Source of the DNA: Tubiluchus corallicola
Taxonomy: Eukaryota; Priapulida; Priapulimorpha; Priapulimorphida; Tubiluchidae
NCBI GenBank assembly: GCA_030141605.1
Contig: JAQGDQ010000210.1
Location: 256,553-320,552, forward strand
DNA length: 64,000 bases
Direction of reading: 5' to 3'
The first letter of the stretch is position 1. Each line of letters starts with the position of its first letter. Made by a program: the position numbers and the translations under genes. Shown here one piece after another: positions 39,600 to 50,837 of the stretch. The notes under the pieces are model-generated. The model did no database searches, was not told the DNA's origin, and saw only the letters and a list, made by a program, of their open reading frames with translations.

Positions 39600-40165
39600 T
39601 TGTTGATTAAGGATTTAAACTTTACTACAGCTGGTGCATAGCAATCACTGGTGGCAGATAGATTATTCAATTCATTCACTACTCTCGCAGCAGTAAAACT
39701 GAATGTTAAGATGTGACTAATCTTTAAAATGTTTTAAACTGTGTCCTCTAGTTTTAGAATCAACAAATAAATTAAAACATTTACTCAGGCAAAATGTTTT
39801 CTTTTCTTGTCAGTATTTATAAACCTCAATAAGTTTTCCACTGTGTCTTCTTAATTCAATGGTGGTCAAATTATAATACTGTACTTCAATCTTTCTAAAT
39901 ACCCAGATTTTTACAACCACATATTTTTCTTGTACAACGCCTTTGTACTACTTCCATAAGCAATATGTCTTTCTGAATTCTGATAATGAGGATTCCAAAG
40001 CCGAACACAGTATTCTAGATGAGATATAACTAAACTAATTATGTATAATATCTTTATTTCTAGAAACAATCTGCCTCTTTATCATCCCAAATATTTTATT
40101 ATTTTGCTTTTTAAACGAAGGAAACGCATTGCTAGAAGTTAGATGTTATTATCACACCAAGATCA
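39600..40165 (-). mobile_element. CR1-like LINE relic
   Basis: Across frameshifts, the minus strand gives KSKIIKYLGMIKRQI, SRILC/SRLEYCV-like text, YNLTTIELRRHSGKLIEVYK and REVVNELNNLS. This order (..LEY..W.P.., ..L..ELRR..G.LIE.YK.., ..R.VN.WN.L) is the thumb/C-terminal region of CR1-group reverse transcriptases. It lies upstream of the CCDC170 start codon. Confidence 0.7.
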
Positions 40166-40465
40166 TTTTTAACTTCAAAGAGATGTTCCATTCATAATAT
40201 AATCACTGTATTCCAAAACTGAAATGCAGCCACATTACCTCATTATTACCAACACTATAATAACAAATGCTTATTACTAATGAATATATTTTAATTAGTT
40301 GAATATAATTGCTTATAATTATAACGCACCTAATTTAAACCTTGGCGATTAACTTATCCATAAATGAAACACAACACACTCCATGCCAACGACGAAGCGA
40401 ACGTAGTCAATGTACTCAAGCCAGGTGGAATGGATCGCCGATCTCACATCAGAAAATCAATCGTC

Positions 40466-40479
40466 GTTGTCATAGTAAC
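40466..40479. promoter_or_regulatory. RFX X-box-like site
   Basis: gttgtcatagtaac fits the imperfect palindrome GYYNYY-AT-RRNAAC bound by RFX factors that control ciliary genes. It lies 267 bp upstream of the MRPL49 ATG and 1.2 kb upstream of the CCDC170 ATG, in the divergent intergenic region. CCDC170 has an unseen 5' exon, so the site could be close to its promoter. Chance occurrence cannot be excluded. Confidence 0.45.
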
Positions 40480-40745
40480 TTTTCGGTCAGGTGGTTGCTA
40501 TTTACGCGATGCATTTTCTGATCGTGGCCAACGGAAAGTCCAAAAAATAAAAATAATTCAACTAACATGTAAGATGCAGTGAACTTTTAAACCAACTGTA
40601 AATCGCAATATTTTTATTATTACCTAGTTTTCAATATAACTGCATAATAATGTTTAAGTGGTTTGAAAAAGTTCTTTCACTTTTTTTGACGTTTAGAACG
40701 AAGACGGTGCGCCGTGAAAACTAGGTTAGTCGTGTTTGAGAGAAC

Positions 40746-43700
40746 ATGGCAGCTTCTGTAGTTAGCAGTTATTCTCGCCGATTTTTTGTCAAATTCAGCA
40801 CGAAACTTTGTAATACCGCTTCCGTTAACAACAAAGTATGCTTACATGTTTCTAGCAGGTTTAAGTTTGAGTAGGAGTACACCAGTATGTTGACGATACA
40901 TGAATAGGAATTTATTCGTTCCTGTATTTTGAGTGGTAGCGCGGTGTAAACATGAATTTCATTATAATTATTAGTATAATATTTAATAATAGGCAAATAG
41001 TAGCACAAACTTTCCTATTGCACTGCTTATGCACTGGTTGTCACTTGGTACTAAGAAATGATCCTAACACTAACCCTAGCCAAAATTAATTGTGACTTTT
41101 CCTAACCATAACTGATTTTTTTCGTAACTTATTTCCTGTGACTTTATAACCGGTCACCGACAGTAAGACTTGTAAATGTTCTGTTCCATCAAAACGCGTT
41201 GTTTATCAAAAAATCATTAAACAAAACCATGGATCCCATAGTTAAACTCCAAAAGGAAAATCATCAATGCTTGGCTCATAAATCCAGCCCTTTATGGGAT
41301 TCATCTTTTCAATATTAATTTGTTTTTATTTTTCCACCCATGCTGTTTTTGATGAGCCATTTTCCCAGCACAAGCTTTGGCATTGTCACTCTCCTGGGAA
41401 GGAATGGTCTCGTACTTGCACATCAGAACCTATTTGAACTGACTCCAACTGCTCAGTAGCTCTTTTCCCAGCATGTAGCATGCAAGAAAAGATGTCTGGC
41501 AGGTTATTCTATGCTACATTTTTGTTTTCTTTTCATTCGGTGATGCAGATAACATGTCAAACCAATTCCACGAAAAGCAGTCAAAGCATCTCATTCATTA
41601 CATTCCATACTATAAGCGTGTTGGTCTGTAGATGTAATTTTGTTTTGTAAATTTGGAATTATACAGATTGAGTATTTCAAAAAATACATTCATTTTGATT
41701 ACTACTTTGAACTACTGTACCCACGCAAGGGTGCCATTACTCCAATAGGTTATTCACTCATTTGATGCTATGTTGATAACGGTGACAATGATGATTATGA
41801 TGATGATGAAAGAGTTTAAACATCCCGTCTGCTATCATAGGATTACATCATCCACGGGTAAAAAATTACAAATATTATTACTATGTACAATTTTGACAGA
41901 TTACAAAACAGTCATTATGCTCAACAAATATCTTCGATGGAGAGCACCCAGAGGAATTTCCAACAGAAGCAGTTCATATGGCTCCAGACTGGAATTTACC
42001 AAAACCAATCCCAGTTGATGAATTGCCGCCATTAGAAGAGGAAGTATGATGCTATCGTTCGTTTTTATTTTTACTTTTGATAAACATAAAACTTGTGCTT
42101 CATCTGTCTATTAAATTATGTGTGCTGTTGTGTTGTTGTTCAGTTAAATGTTTTGCTAAGTGTTTTAGTGTATTAGATCCAAACTTCTCTTTTTAATTGA
42201 TACAATACTTGGTAAAGTGGTGAAAAACCAAAAATGTGAAGTAGGCTATAAAAATAATACAACTGCTTTACACATTTTGTCATACATAGAATATGATCGG
42301 GATAATGGTTAGTTTATAAATTAAGCAAATTAAACATATGCGGAGGCAAATTCAAATATGACTTTGCTACCAAATGCACCATGTCACTTGTAAATTTTTC
42401 TACTTTACTTCAAAATTTTTAATGCCTTTTCATCAGTTTTTTCATTAAGAATGCACGATTTTTTATAGCTGAGTTATAGACATAGATATGTGAACTCTAA
42501 TCCGACATGGTATATGCAATGTTGACAGAAATTTTCAAGCCTCTGTCATCTGTTGCCCAGAACTACAATTCTTTCTAGTGTTTCTCAATTAAATTTGCAT
42601 CAATTCACAGCATCTCATGCTCAGCACTTACTAAAGGTTTACAAAGAATAAATAATTCTTAAAAACTGAAATGTACCACAGCGGAAAGGAGTGGAGACAA
42701 TTAAGCGTGCATAAAACGTGGAAAAGGCAGGAAAAACGCAGTCTGTCAATGATAGTTTCAGCAGCAATAAAGGGCTGTTTCTTCACTCGTTGATCGAGTA
42801 CAGCATGGGTAATAGAGAATTTCAATGATTATAGTTTTCAACAATGCCTCACTACCCAGGGGAGCTGTTCTGCTGATAGATGTCGCAGCCACAACAGAAA
42901 CTGTACTGCATTTGCCTTTTCCTAACATTGTTTAAAATGCTTTGTGTGTGATGTCAGACACAAAGGTGTGATTTCAAGCACAATTACGTGGATGGTGTTG
43001 ATGGCACAATTTGCTGAATTACCAGTTAATATCAGTCCTTATCACCCAGCTAGCATTTTTCTCTATATGCATGAGTATGTGTAGAGATAAACACATGGGC
43101 CTGCTAGAGCATCAAAGTTATATAGGCCTTCATTTTGCCGCTGTTACTGTTTCATAACTGCGACACGTTTAGTTGTTTTGTAGTAATACACATATAATTA
43201 ACATATATATATATATATATATTGGTTTTTCAGCCGACCACTTTATTTTATAAATTTTTTGTCATTCTTTGATATTCTGAATTTACTGCAATTTAAATTT
43301 GGCTTAAAATAACGTTTTCTTATCGTTTTTGTTGCAAAAGTAGACGTAGTCAAATAAAACAGTAGTTTAGCATGTTTAATTATAATGTTTATCTTGCCTA
43401 ATTTTATTTAAGGCTTATTTTTATTTATTTGTCTATTTAAGGTTCATTTCGTCTACTGTCGTCAAAATTAAAATGCTTTTTTCTGCACATATTATATAAA
43501 CTTAAGTCATGTTTAAACATTTCCATGTCTATATATATATATAGTGTGAAAAGCTTATAAGTTCTTAAAATACATATGCATTTAATGTTTCTCTATGCAC
43601 GAAAACAAAAAACCGTAATTATATTCATAAGTAATTCTATTTTCTGGCCGTAATCCTTGATTCTGATGGAACCGGGTGTTTACCTGAAAAAATTTAGAAG

Positions 43701-46700
43701 TTTTCTAGTTTATATACAGGTGACATTTGTTGTGCTCTCCTGTAATGTGTTTTTGTTGTAGTGCACAAGAAAGTTAAATTGTTCGTGATGTGTACAAATG
43801 TACATTTGCTTACTTCCAAGCTGAAATAAGTTACCAGTAAGTATAAAAGTTATACATATATCTTTATTTCTATTTCTTGCTCCTTAGGTAACAAGTGTAG
43901 AAGAGTCAGCCGACGCTTTCAAATGGGTGGCAAGATTGCTGCCACCCGAAGCTGTTCCGCCGCCACCAAAGAGAGGTTCATCCCCTTTGCCATCTGGTTG
44001 GATGCCACCTCCTGGTACGTATTTTTGTTGTTGTTTAGTCATGGTAATTCTGTAAGTTTTATTTTTCCAAAATATTTCACTTCTTTTAATAACTGCTTGT
44101 GATGTTGGTAGAAATGTTTTTGAATGAAATTAAATTAATTACTGATTCGCCTCCCCCTCCTCCCGGTGGGCCCGATTCGAAAAATAAAGTATCAATGGCA
44201 CGACACTAGATCGAGACCTTTCGTTTGATATATAGATCGCCGCAAATGGTGGCCTCATCCGGGCTGTAGCCTCGAATCTTATATATATACCAAGAATATT
44301 AATATAAGAGAATAATCTGATATTGTGTGATACAAGATAGTACTAGTTAATAATAGCATTTTTTCTTTTTTTTCTGATATTTTTCTCATTGCAGCTCGCA
44401 CACTAGTAATTACATATGTCAGACCTGTCAACCATTTGATGTAAAAATGAGGGTAAAACTAAGAAAACCTAGGGATCACCAGTCTGCAAGCGAAATCCTT
44501 TGGGTGCAATATGTGCCGCAGAAATTTTTGCTTTTTTTATGCTGTTGAAAATTATGTGCAGTCTCGATGTCATCACTAATTGGGTTTGACAGCCATTTAA
44601 ATTTTTAACCTATTATTTACTTATCAGCAACACTTTGGCATTATTATAGGTGTTAAGATGTATACTTTTTAGTGTTTTACAAAACAAGAATTTTCTTTGT
44701 TCTTAAAATTTTAGTTGAGCATTATACTGAGCAATAATGTGAAATTGTAATTAGTTAATTGAATTGTTGTAGTAGATACGTACTGGCTATAAGTATTGTT
44801 CTTTACAGCTCATTCAGCATAACAAACTGTAGGTACCTCTTTTTCAGTGATTTCCTTCCTTAGCACTGGCTTTTTTCTTGCCTCTCACAAAAACAGATCT
44901 TCTTCTACTCTAAGTAAATCATTGTTGATGTAAAAGACATATTTAACATTTTAGATGTTGCACCTGATCTTCCATACTTTGTCGAAAGACGACGCATGTT
45001 AGATTACCCTGTTTTCTTCGAGGTTAAACATCAGGCTCAGGAGAGAATACTTATTCGTAATGTACGTGGAGACATATGGGTACGTAGCTTCTGCAATAAA
45101 TGCTGTTTTAGAAGTTATTTTTGACTCATCGTTTCATTTATGTTTTGCAGTGGATGTTTGCACAAAAAGCAGGCTTCATAAAATGGCTTTCCTTACTTAA
45201 AGTTTTCCAGTGTAATGTTGTTAAATTTGACAAAAGAATAATGTGCTTAAAGTTAAATTTGCAACATTATAGTCGTGGCAATAATGCCATTAATGACACT
45301 GAATTATCTTCAATCAGATAGAAAAAAAGTTATGCTTGGTGACTGTGTGTACTTTTTTTTAATGTAGTTTAAACAAAGTTTCATTTTAAAATTGAAGAAA
45401 GGCAATTTCAAAGCATGTCCAAAAAACTTTTCAAACAAACTTATATTACTTAGCATTACACTTACCTGCTTGGAAAGACTTACGTAACTAAGAAAAATTA
45501 TTAATAACTTAAAATGTTCCTGCCTACCGATAATGTGTCACAGATTCGCCTTCCCAGTGTGCACAACTGACTCACTAAAAATGTATTATTAATCTGATTG
45601 ACAAGATACAGTAACTTAAACTTGCACTTTCTTACTGAACTGTGCGCTACGAATGCTCTGGTTAACTTTCCAAATTTTGTGCAATGTTATATAAATTGGT
45701 TTCAAAACACCGTCAGAATGACTGCTCCTAACTGTCTTAGTGGGAATTTAAATTTTTAAGTTTTATACAGCGTTACTACTAATGCAAGGCCTGTATGCAA
45801 TAAGGCAGTATGCAGGTGATACAAAATTAAAGATGATTTCCTAAAGCTTTATTTATGAAGAGTGTTTCTTGTGCTTTTAAGGAATGGTCCTTTGCAAATA
45901 CTTTATGAGGCGAGCGCAAAACACACAGCATCATACTCGGTGACTGAAATTAAGACAGACACCTCTGCTGTGTCAGTAGCTCACTTTAAAGGCATAGCTT
46001 TGATATGAGTCACGTTCCAGTCTTGCCACAACTATCCAATTGAGTAGGCCCTTTTGTCATGTGCTGGATTCCAGCTTGCAGTGAGCTGCTGCATAAGTAA
46101 CTACCTATGTGGCTTAAAATGCATTTTGCCCAAAAGTGAAAAAGCAAAGTTACAGGAATATGTGGTTTTGTGATTTGAGAGTTTTATAACCAATTGCTTC
46201 TTCTAGACAGAAATAATCAAACAACATACTTTTTGCACTAAGAATTCTGGATTTTTTATCAGTAATTTGGGGCTTCTCCCATGTTCGAGGTCACTATACT
46301 ATAACATTACTAAAAAACAAGGAAATATGTCTTACAATTGTGGTAAAATTACAGCTAGAATTAAATTATTAAAATTCCACCAATTTGTTGATGAAAATCA
46401 ATAAAAAAGGCTGCAACCTAAGCTAATTCTGTGTAGTAATGCCAACTCATTGCCAATTGACAGCAAAAAGTTGCACATATATTCAGTTTAACCTAAGATA
46501 ATTCGAAAACCTATCATGTCTAGTTTAAGCGCAACACATATTACTGAGGCACATATAATATAATATAATAATATTCTTTATTGCAATTATTGTACACAAA
46601 CTGTACTATACAAAATACATATACATAAAATTTTTGTGTACAAACAGTCAGAAAGCTGATGAAAGCAATAGTGTCTACTATCATTTAAAATCTACAATCA

Positions 46701-47864
46701 TTAAATAATTCTACTTAATTTGAACACTCGCAGAATTCTAACATTGCAACACAAAACAAAAAATCACATTTATACATACAAACAAAAGATAATGTAACAT
46801 TTACAAGTTTTAGAACTGCACAACAATTAAAACAAGCAAAATTAGCATAAAGGAACTTATACAGTACTAATTAATTGCAAATTTATAAAATCCATTACTG
46901 CTCTAATTTAATAAACAATACAAACATAAACTTTGCACATCATTACAACTTTGATTAAAACGCTGTTATAATAATAATATTCCACATGATAATCACTATA
47001 AGTTTACCACAATGACGTTATGAAATCATTATTGATTCCGCATATGATTTTAGCCCCTTTATTCGCTGGCTTTCTGTAGTTTCTTAACAGAGTATTTCTT
47101 AGTTCAGTTTTAAAGCTTTTAATATTAATTGCCGATTTTATATTAGAAGGAGCTGAATTCCAAATGCTCATGGCCATCTTTGAAATTGGATACTGTCCAT
47201 ATTTATTATTCGTTTGAGTCTGTTTAACATTGAACGTTCGTTTATTAGTTTGTAGGTCTTTAATAATTACAGAATGCTGGACTCAAGTTATTTAAATATT
47301 TATATAGGATGATTAGGCTGCAATACTGCAAGTATGCTTCGATTGTATTCATGTTCACCTATTAATCACTCAGTGAAGTTTTATCTTTAAAAATTTTGAT
47401 ACTAACTGTAGTTTATAGGCAGTGTTAGCAATAACAGAATAAACGGCTTATATTCAGTTGTTTAACATGAATGTGAAATTATATTTTAATTCCTGTAAGT
47501 TATGAATGAAAACTCAAAGAATAACAAAAGGGAATTTCCTGCATTTGTCAGTGTTAAAACTTAAAAAAGCACTTAAATTTTAGTAGGCATTTAACAGCAG
47601 AGCATAGGATGAATATACTATACGTAGGATGAATATACTATACATAGGATGAATTGTTATACTTGTGTGGCCAAGCTAGAAGCCAGTAATATTTTTGTTT
47701 TGCAGGCTTTTGCGAAAGACATTCAGGATCATTTGTCGAACAAATATGGCCGTTTCATTGCCGTTAATGTCAACGAATACACAAGAGTTGTTCGTGTCAA
47801 AGTGAAAGGTGAACCTGATCCAATGGAAGATGTCAAACAGTTTTTGTGTGATCAAGGCTTTTGA
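40746..47864 (+). CDS. MRPL49: mitochondrial ribosomal protein mL49
   Basis: Component of the mitochondrial large ribosomal subunit (Img2/L49 family). Exons 40746-40835, 41900-42043, 43888-44014, 44955-45079 and 47706-47864 join in phase to 214 residues ending in TGA. The N-terminus MAASVVSSYSRRFFVKFSTK is Arg/Ser-rich without acidic residues, as expected for a mitochondrial targeting peptide. The conserved core reads VARLLPPEAVPPPPKRG, LPSGWMPPP, APDLPYFVERRRM, ILIRNVRGDIWAFAKDIQDH and a C-terminal FLCDQGF; human MRPL49 has LPYFVRRSRM, IRKVEGDIWALQKDVEDFL and LLEKGF at these places. Human is 166 residues; the extra length is mostly exon 2, an acidic/Pro-rich linker without a known domain. 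Intron 4 carries a LINE relic and an R2 repeat. Confidence 0.95.
41040..41165. repeat. GTGACTTTT / CCCTAA dispersed repeat, copy 2
   Basis: Contains cctaacactaaccctagcc, attgtgacttttcctaacc and tgactttataaccggtcacc, in the same order as 1036-1172. In MRPL49 intron 1. Confidence 0.55.
43203..43222. repeat. (AT)n microsatellite
   Basis: Ten AT units in MRPL49 intron 2. Confidence 0.95.
44395..44705 (+). repeat. dispersed repeat family R3, copy 2
   Basis: Diverged relative of 14785-14995 (shared ttgaaaattat, gatgtcat, cctattatttacttatcag, gtgttaa.at). In MRPL49 intron 3. Confidence 0.55.
45540..45830 (+). repeat. dispersed repeat family R2, copy 3
   Basis: Inverse of 19275-19610 and 20146-20480: ctacgaatgctctgg, aatgttatataaattgg, gtgggaatttaaattt, aggcagtatgcagg. 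The preceding 45430-45480 continues the match (attacttagcattacactta, cttggaaagacttac). Confidence 0.65.
46557..47290 (-). mobile_element. LINE 3' relic with TATAA tail
   Basis: Minus-strand translation around 47280-47050: TNNKYGQYPISKMAMSIWNS, then APSNIKSAI and SFKTELRNTLLRNY, the same C-terminal motif as the element at 15960. Its 3' end reads caataaagaatattattata and a short TTATA-repeat tail. Located in MRPL49 intron 4, antisense to the gene. Confidence 0.72.
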
Positions 47865-48373
47865 ATCTTTTTGCTTGTTATGCCAGTTGATTTGTAAATA
47901 TCGTATTTTGTACACAGTTCGTGTATTTAACGTCTTTGAACATTGCATTGTTCACCATCTAGTACTAACCAATCTGGATCAATATCTTTGAAAAATATGC
48001 TTTTAGTTACATTTAAACTTCGGCATAAGTTGCCTAAAAATTTTCCTAAGTTAAGTGTTATCTAAGTGTAAGAACTTGAAGCAGAGAGCATTTGTTGTTG
48101 TCCTGCTGTTACTGCACTCTTCCAACAGTTGAAGAGTTGCCATACTGCTGCAGATGTGAAGCGAAAGTTCCGGTGATACGCGACAAATTTTGCATTTTTT
48201 CTTAGAATGTTAAATTTTGTTTGCTATTTGTGTTTTCCGTGTTAGTATGTAGTTTTGTAAATCAATCTTGCATATTAATTGTTTTAATTAAATTTAGTAT
48301 TAGATATTCTTGACATTCAGTTTATATCTACTGATTAGTCATCCACAGAAATTTCTGGCTCACAGTTAATCAA

Positions 48374-48379
48374 AATAAA
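48374..48379 (+). promoter_or_regulatory. polyadenylation signal AATAAA (MRPL49, candidate)
   Basis: First canonical hexamer after the MRPL49 stop, about 510 nt downstream. Another lies near 48775. Confidence 0.45.
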
Positions 48380-48480
48380 GAAAATATCTAATTTGTTAGT
48401 ATCACGCTAGTGTAAGGGATCTAATTATGCTTTGTTTGGCCTGCTGTAAGGGATGAACTTTGAACTGCTTTGACCACTGG

Positions 48481-48556
48481 GAGATGCAGTGGCCTATTGG
48501 TTAAGATGTCTGCAATGTAAGCAGAAAGTCTGCAGTTCAAATCCAGGGTGCATTCT
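48481..48556 (+). ncRNA. tRNA-derived sequence (pseudogene or SINE head)
   Basis: An A-box-like tggcctattggttaag and a B-box-like gcagttcaaatcc are spaced as in tRNA genes. A perfect 5-bp anticodon stem (tctgc/gcaga) closes the loop aatgtaa, with TGT in the anticodon position. Position 33 is A instead of T, and the T-stem does not pair, so it is not a working tRNA. A TTTT run follows at 48556-48559. No tail or second copy seen in the window. Confidence 0.6.
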
Positions 48557-48559
48557 TTT

Positions 48560-50249
48560 AGTGTTACAATTTTTCACATTTCAAATTAGATATCATAATT
48601 TAATTAACCATGGGATCGTAACATCATTTGTTGCATATTAATATCCTTTCGAAGACTATGCAATTTTTTAGAGCAACTTGTACACTAAATTTCAATATCA
48701 CAGATCCTGATTTGTAGTTCCACTCAAAACAAGTAGATTCATTGTCATGGACTGTAATGTTTCATGTCCTTATGAATAAAATACACATTTGTATTAGATC
48801 TGTGTACATTAAATTCCTTTCTTTAATGTAATTAAAAAAATTAAGTAACTCGTCATCTTAGATTCACTTTGTTTACAGTGCAAAAATCCCAAGACAATTA
48901 AAGTTATAATAGAAGTTCGATTGGCATATTTCCTAATTATGTACAGTTGGTTTGCAAAGGGACAACAAGGAGAATCTTTTCAAATGGGTTGCCGTGGTGT
49001 CTGACGTATAAAACCTGGAAACTGGGATAGACACTACCGCTAAAATTATTATTTATAAATAAACATTATGCAGAAATAAGCAAAACAGGACTAAATGAAT
49101 TCAGAGCCAACCCGTGAGCGTAATGCAATGACCGTGTGTACATCTGACTATACCTGGTCAAGTATAGTTAACTTATATCACTGCTTGTAGATCATTACTT
49201 TCAAGCGTGATTAACCGGTGAGCACTGTGCTCACTTGACTGTAACTACGGTTTACTCATGATTGAGCAGTTTGCCCTAATTTTAACATTTCAACCCCATC
49301 CAAGCGCCTCAAATCCCCTGATGGACGTCCCTCACAATACCCCTAAGTACGTCTCTGTGTGGGAAGTTTCAAATTTCGTGACACTGCGTACTGTAGTTTT
49401 ACAATTATTTAATGTTACGGCTTGGGGGAACAAAACCATAAGCCATAATTTTTGCATTTTGGCTCCTGTCATAGACTTTTAAACAACGCTTTTCATCCAG
49501 CCATTATCTGAGCCCCTACTCCAGGTGTCTACCAGGTGTCTTACTCTAGTTACTGTAGTTTTACTGTTGTTCACTGTTATGTATTTTTGCTCCTACCGCG
49601 GGCTCTTGAAAAATCACACAGTTTTAAAACTCCCGGTACAGATTTACCTTACAATACCTAAATGGTTATAGGAAAAAATAGGAATTGAACTCAAAATACT
49701 AGGACGTATTGAATCATTGGCAATCGAAAGATTGACCGATGTCTAGTGTCCTTGACCCTTTGATAGAGGCAACTGTACACTGCACCATTTTCAAAGCCCT
49801 TACCCCGTGTATCGACCCTGCGAGTTTAATGTGTCTAGCGGTCGAAATTTGCGAGTTAACATGAACTAAAAGCAAATGCCATAATTTTCGTATTTTAGCT
49901 TCTGTCTCAGACCCTTCAAAAGCCCGAATGCACATCTACCCTACATTACCTAAGTGCTTGTGAAAAAATTGGAATGTCCTAGGAGGACTTAGATGGCAGT
50001 CGAAAAACTGACCGACGTCAAGACTCCTTGACCCTTTGACCCAGATCACCGTTCACCACACCACTTTCAAGACCCTTTGTCCAGCTATCTGCTGTAAGTT
50101 TCGTGACTCTTGCTCCCACTGCGTTTGCGAGTTAACGTTAATTAAAAATTGGAAAACTGGAAATTAATGAAAAAATCAGCGTTCTGTTTCTCCTAGACTC
50201 GCGACATTAGCGCTCGCGGATAAAAACGTCAAAGTCTAAATTAGTACTA
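48560..50249. other. intergenic, degenerate ~250-bp repeats
   Basis: From about 49215 to 50140, related blocks recur: (c)cttgaccctttga, tgcgagttaac, ttttgca/cgtatttt.gct.ctgtc and taccttacaatacctaa. I count about three diverged units. No gene seen; frames at 49258-49482 and 49935-49714 lie in these units and are not supported. Confidence 0.5.
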
Positions 50250-50267
50250 TTGCTGCTGCTCCTGCTG

Positions 50268-50352
<85 letters not shown>

Positions 50353-50464
50353 CACCACTACCGCTAACACTACTACGACTACTAATGATACTGCTACTAT
50401 ACTAATACTACTGCTGCTGATGATGCTACTGCTGCTACTACTACTGCTGCTACTGCTACAACTG

Positions 50465-50508
<44 letters not shown>

Positions 50509-50536
50509 ACTACTACTACTACTACTACTGCTACTG

Positions 50537-50609
<73 letters not shown>

Positions 50610-50643
50610 CACCACCACCACCACCACCACCACCACCACTACT
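50250..50643. repeat. CTA / CTG / CAC triplet-repeat array
   Basis: About 390 bp of (CTA)n interrupted by (CTG)n and ending in (CAC)n, all in one register. It ends about 195 bp upstream of the start codon of the Ly6 gene. Long poly-Leu and poly-Val frames here are artefacts. Confidence 0.97.
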
Positions 50644-50837
50644 ACGAATGACGTCCGAGGCCGCCTATAAAATACCGATGACGAGAAAGATAGCAAACGA
50701 AAAAGAACATAAAACAATGATAAACAATGCCTAATTTTCAATTTATCAGTACTTTGAGAATTTCATTCGAAGACAGACTTTAACAAAAAAAAGTTCTTGT
50801 ACGCTATGACTATTGCAGTATTATGCTATGAAACAGA

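Noticed and set aside
44150-44290. GC-richer island in MRPL49 intron 3
   Set aside because: Considered as a tRNA or foreign insert, but no stem structure, frame or known motif could be supported.
50397-50741. Long poly-Leu / poly-Val / poly-Ala open frames on both strands
   Set aside because: They are readings of the CTA/CTG/CAC triplet array; any register of a triplet repeat is open.
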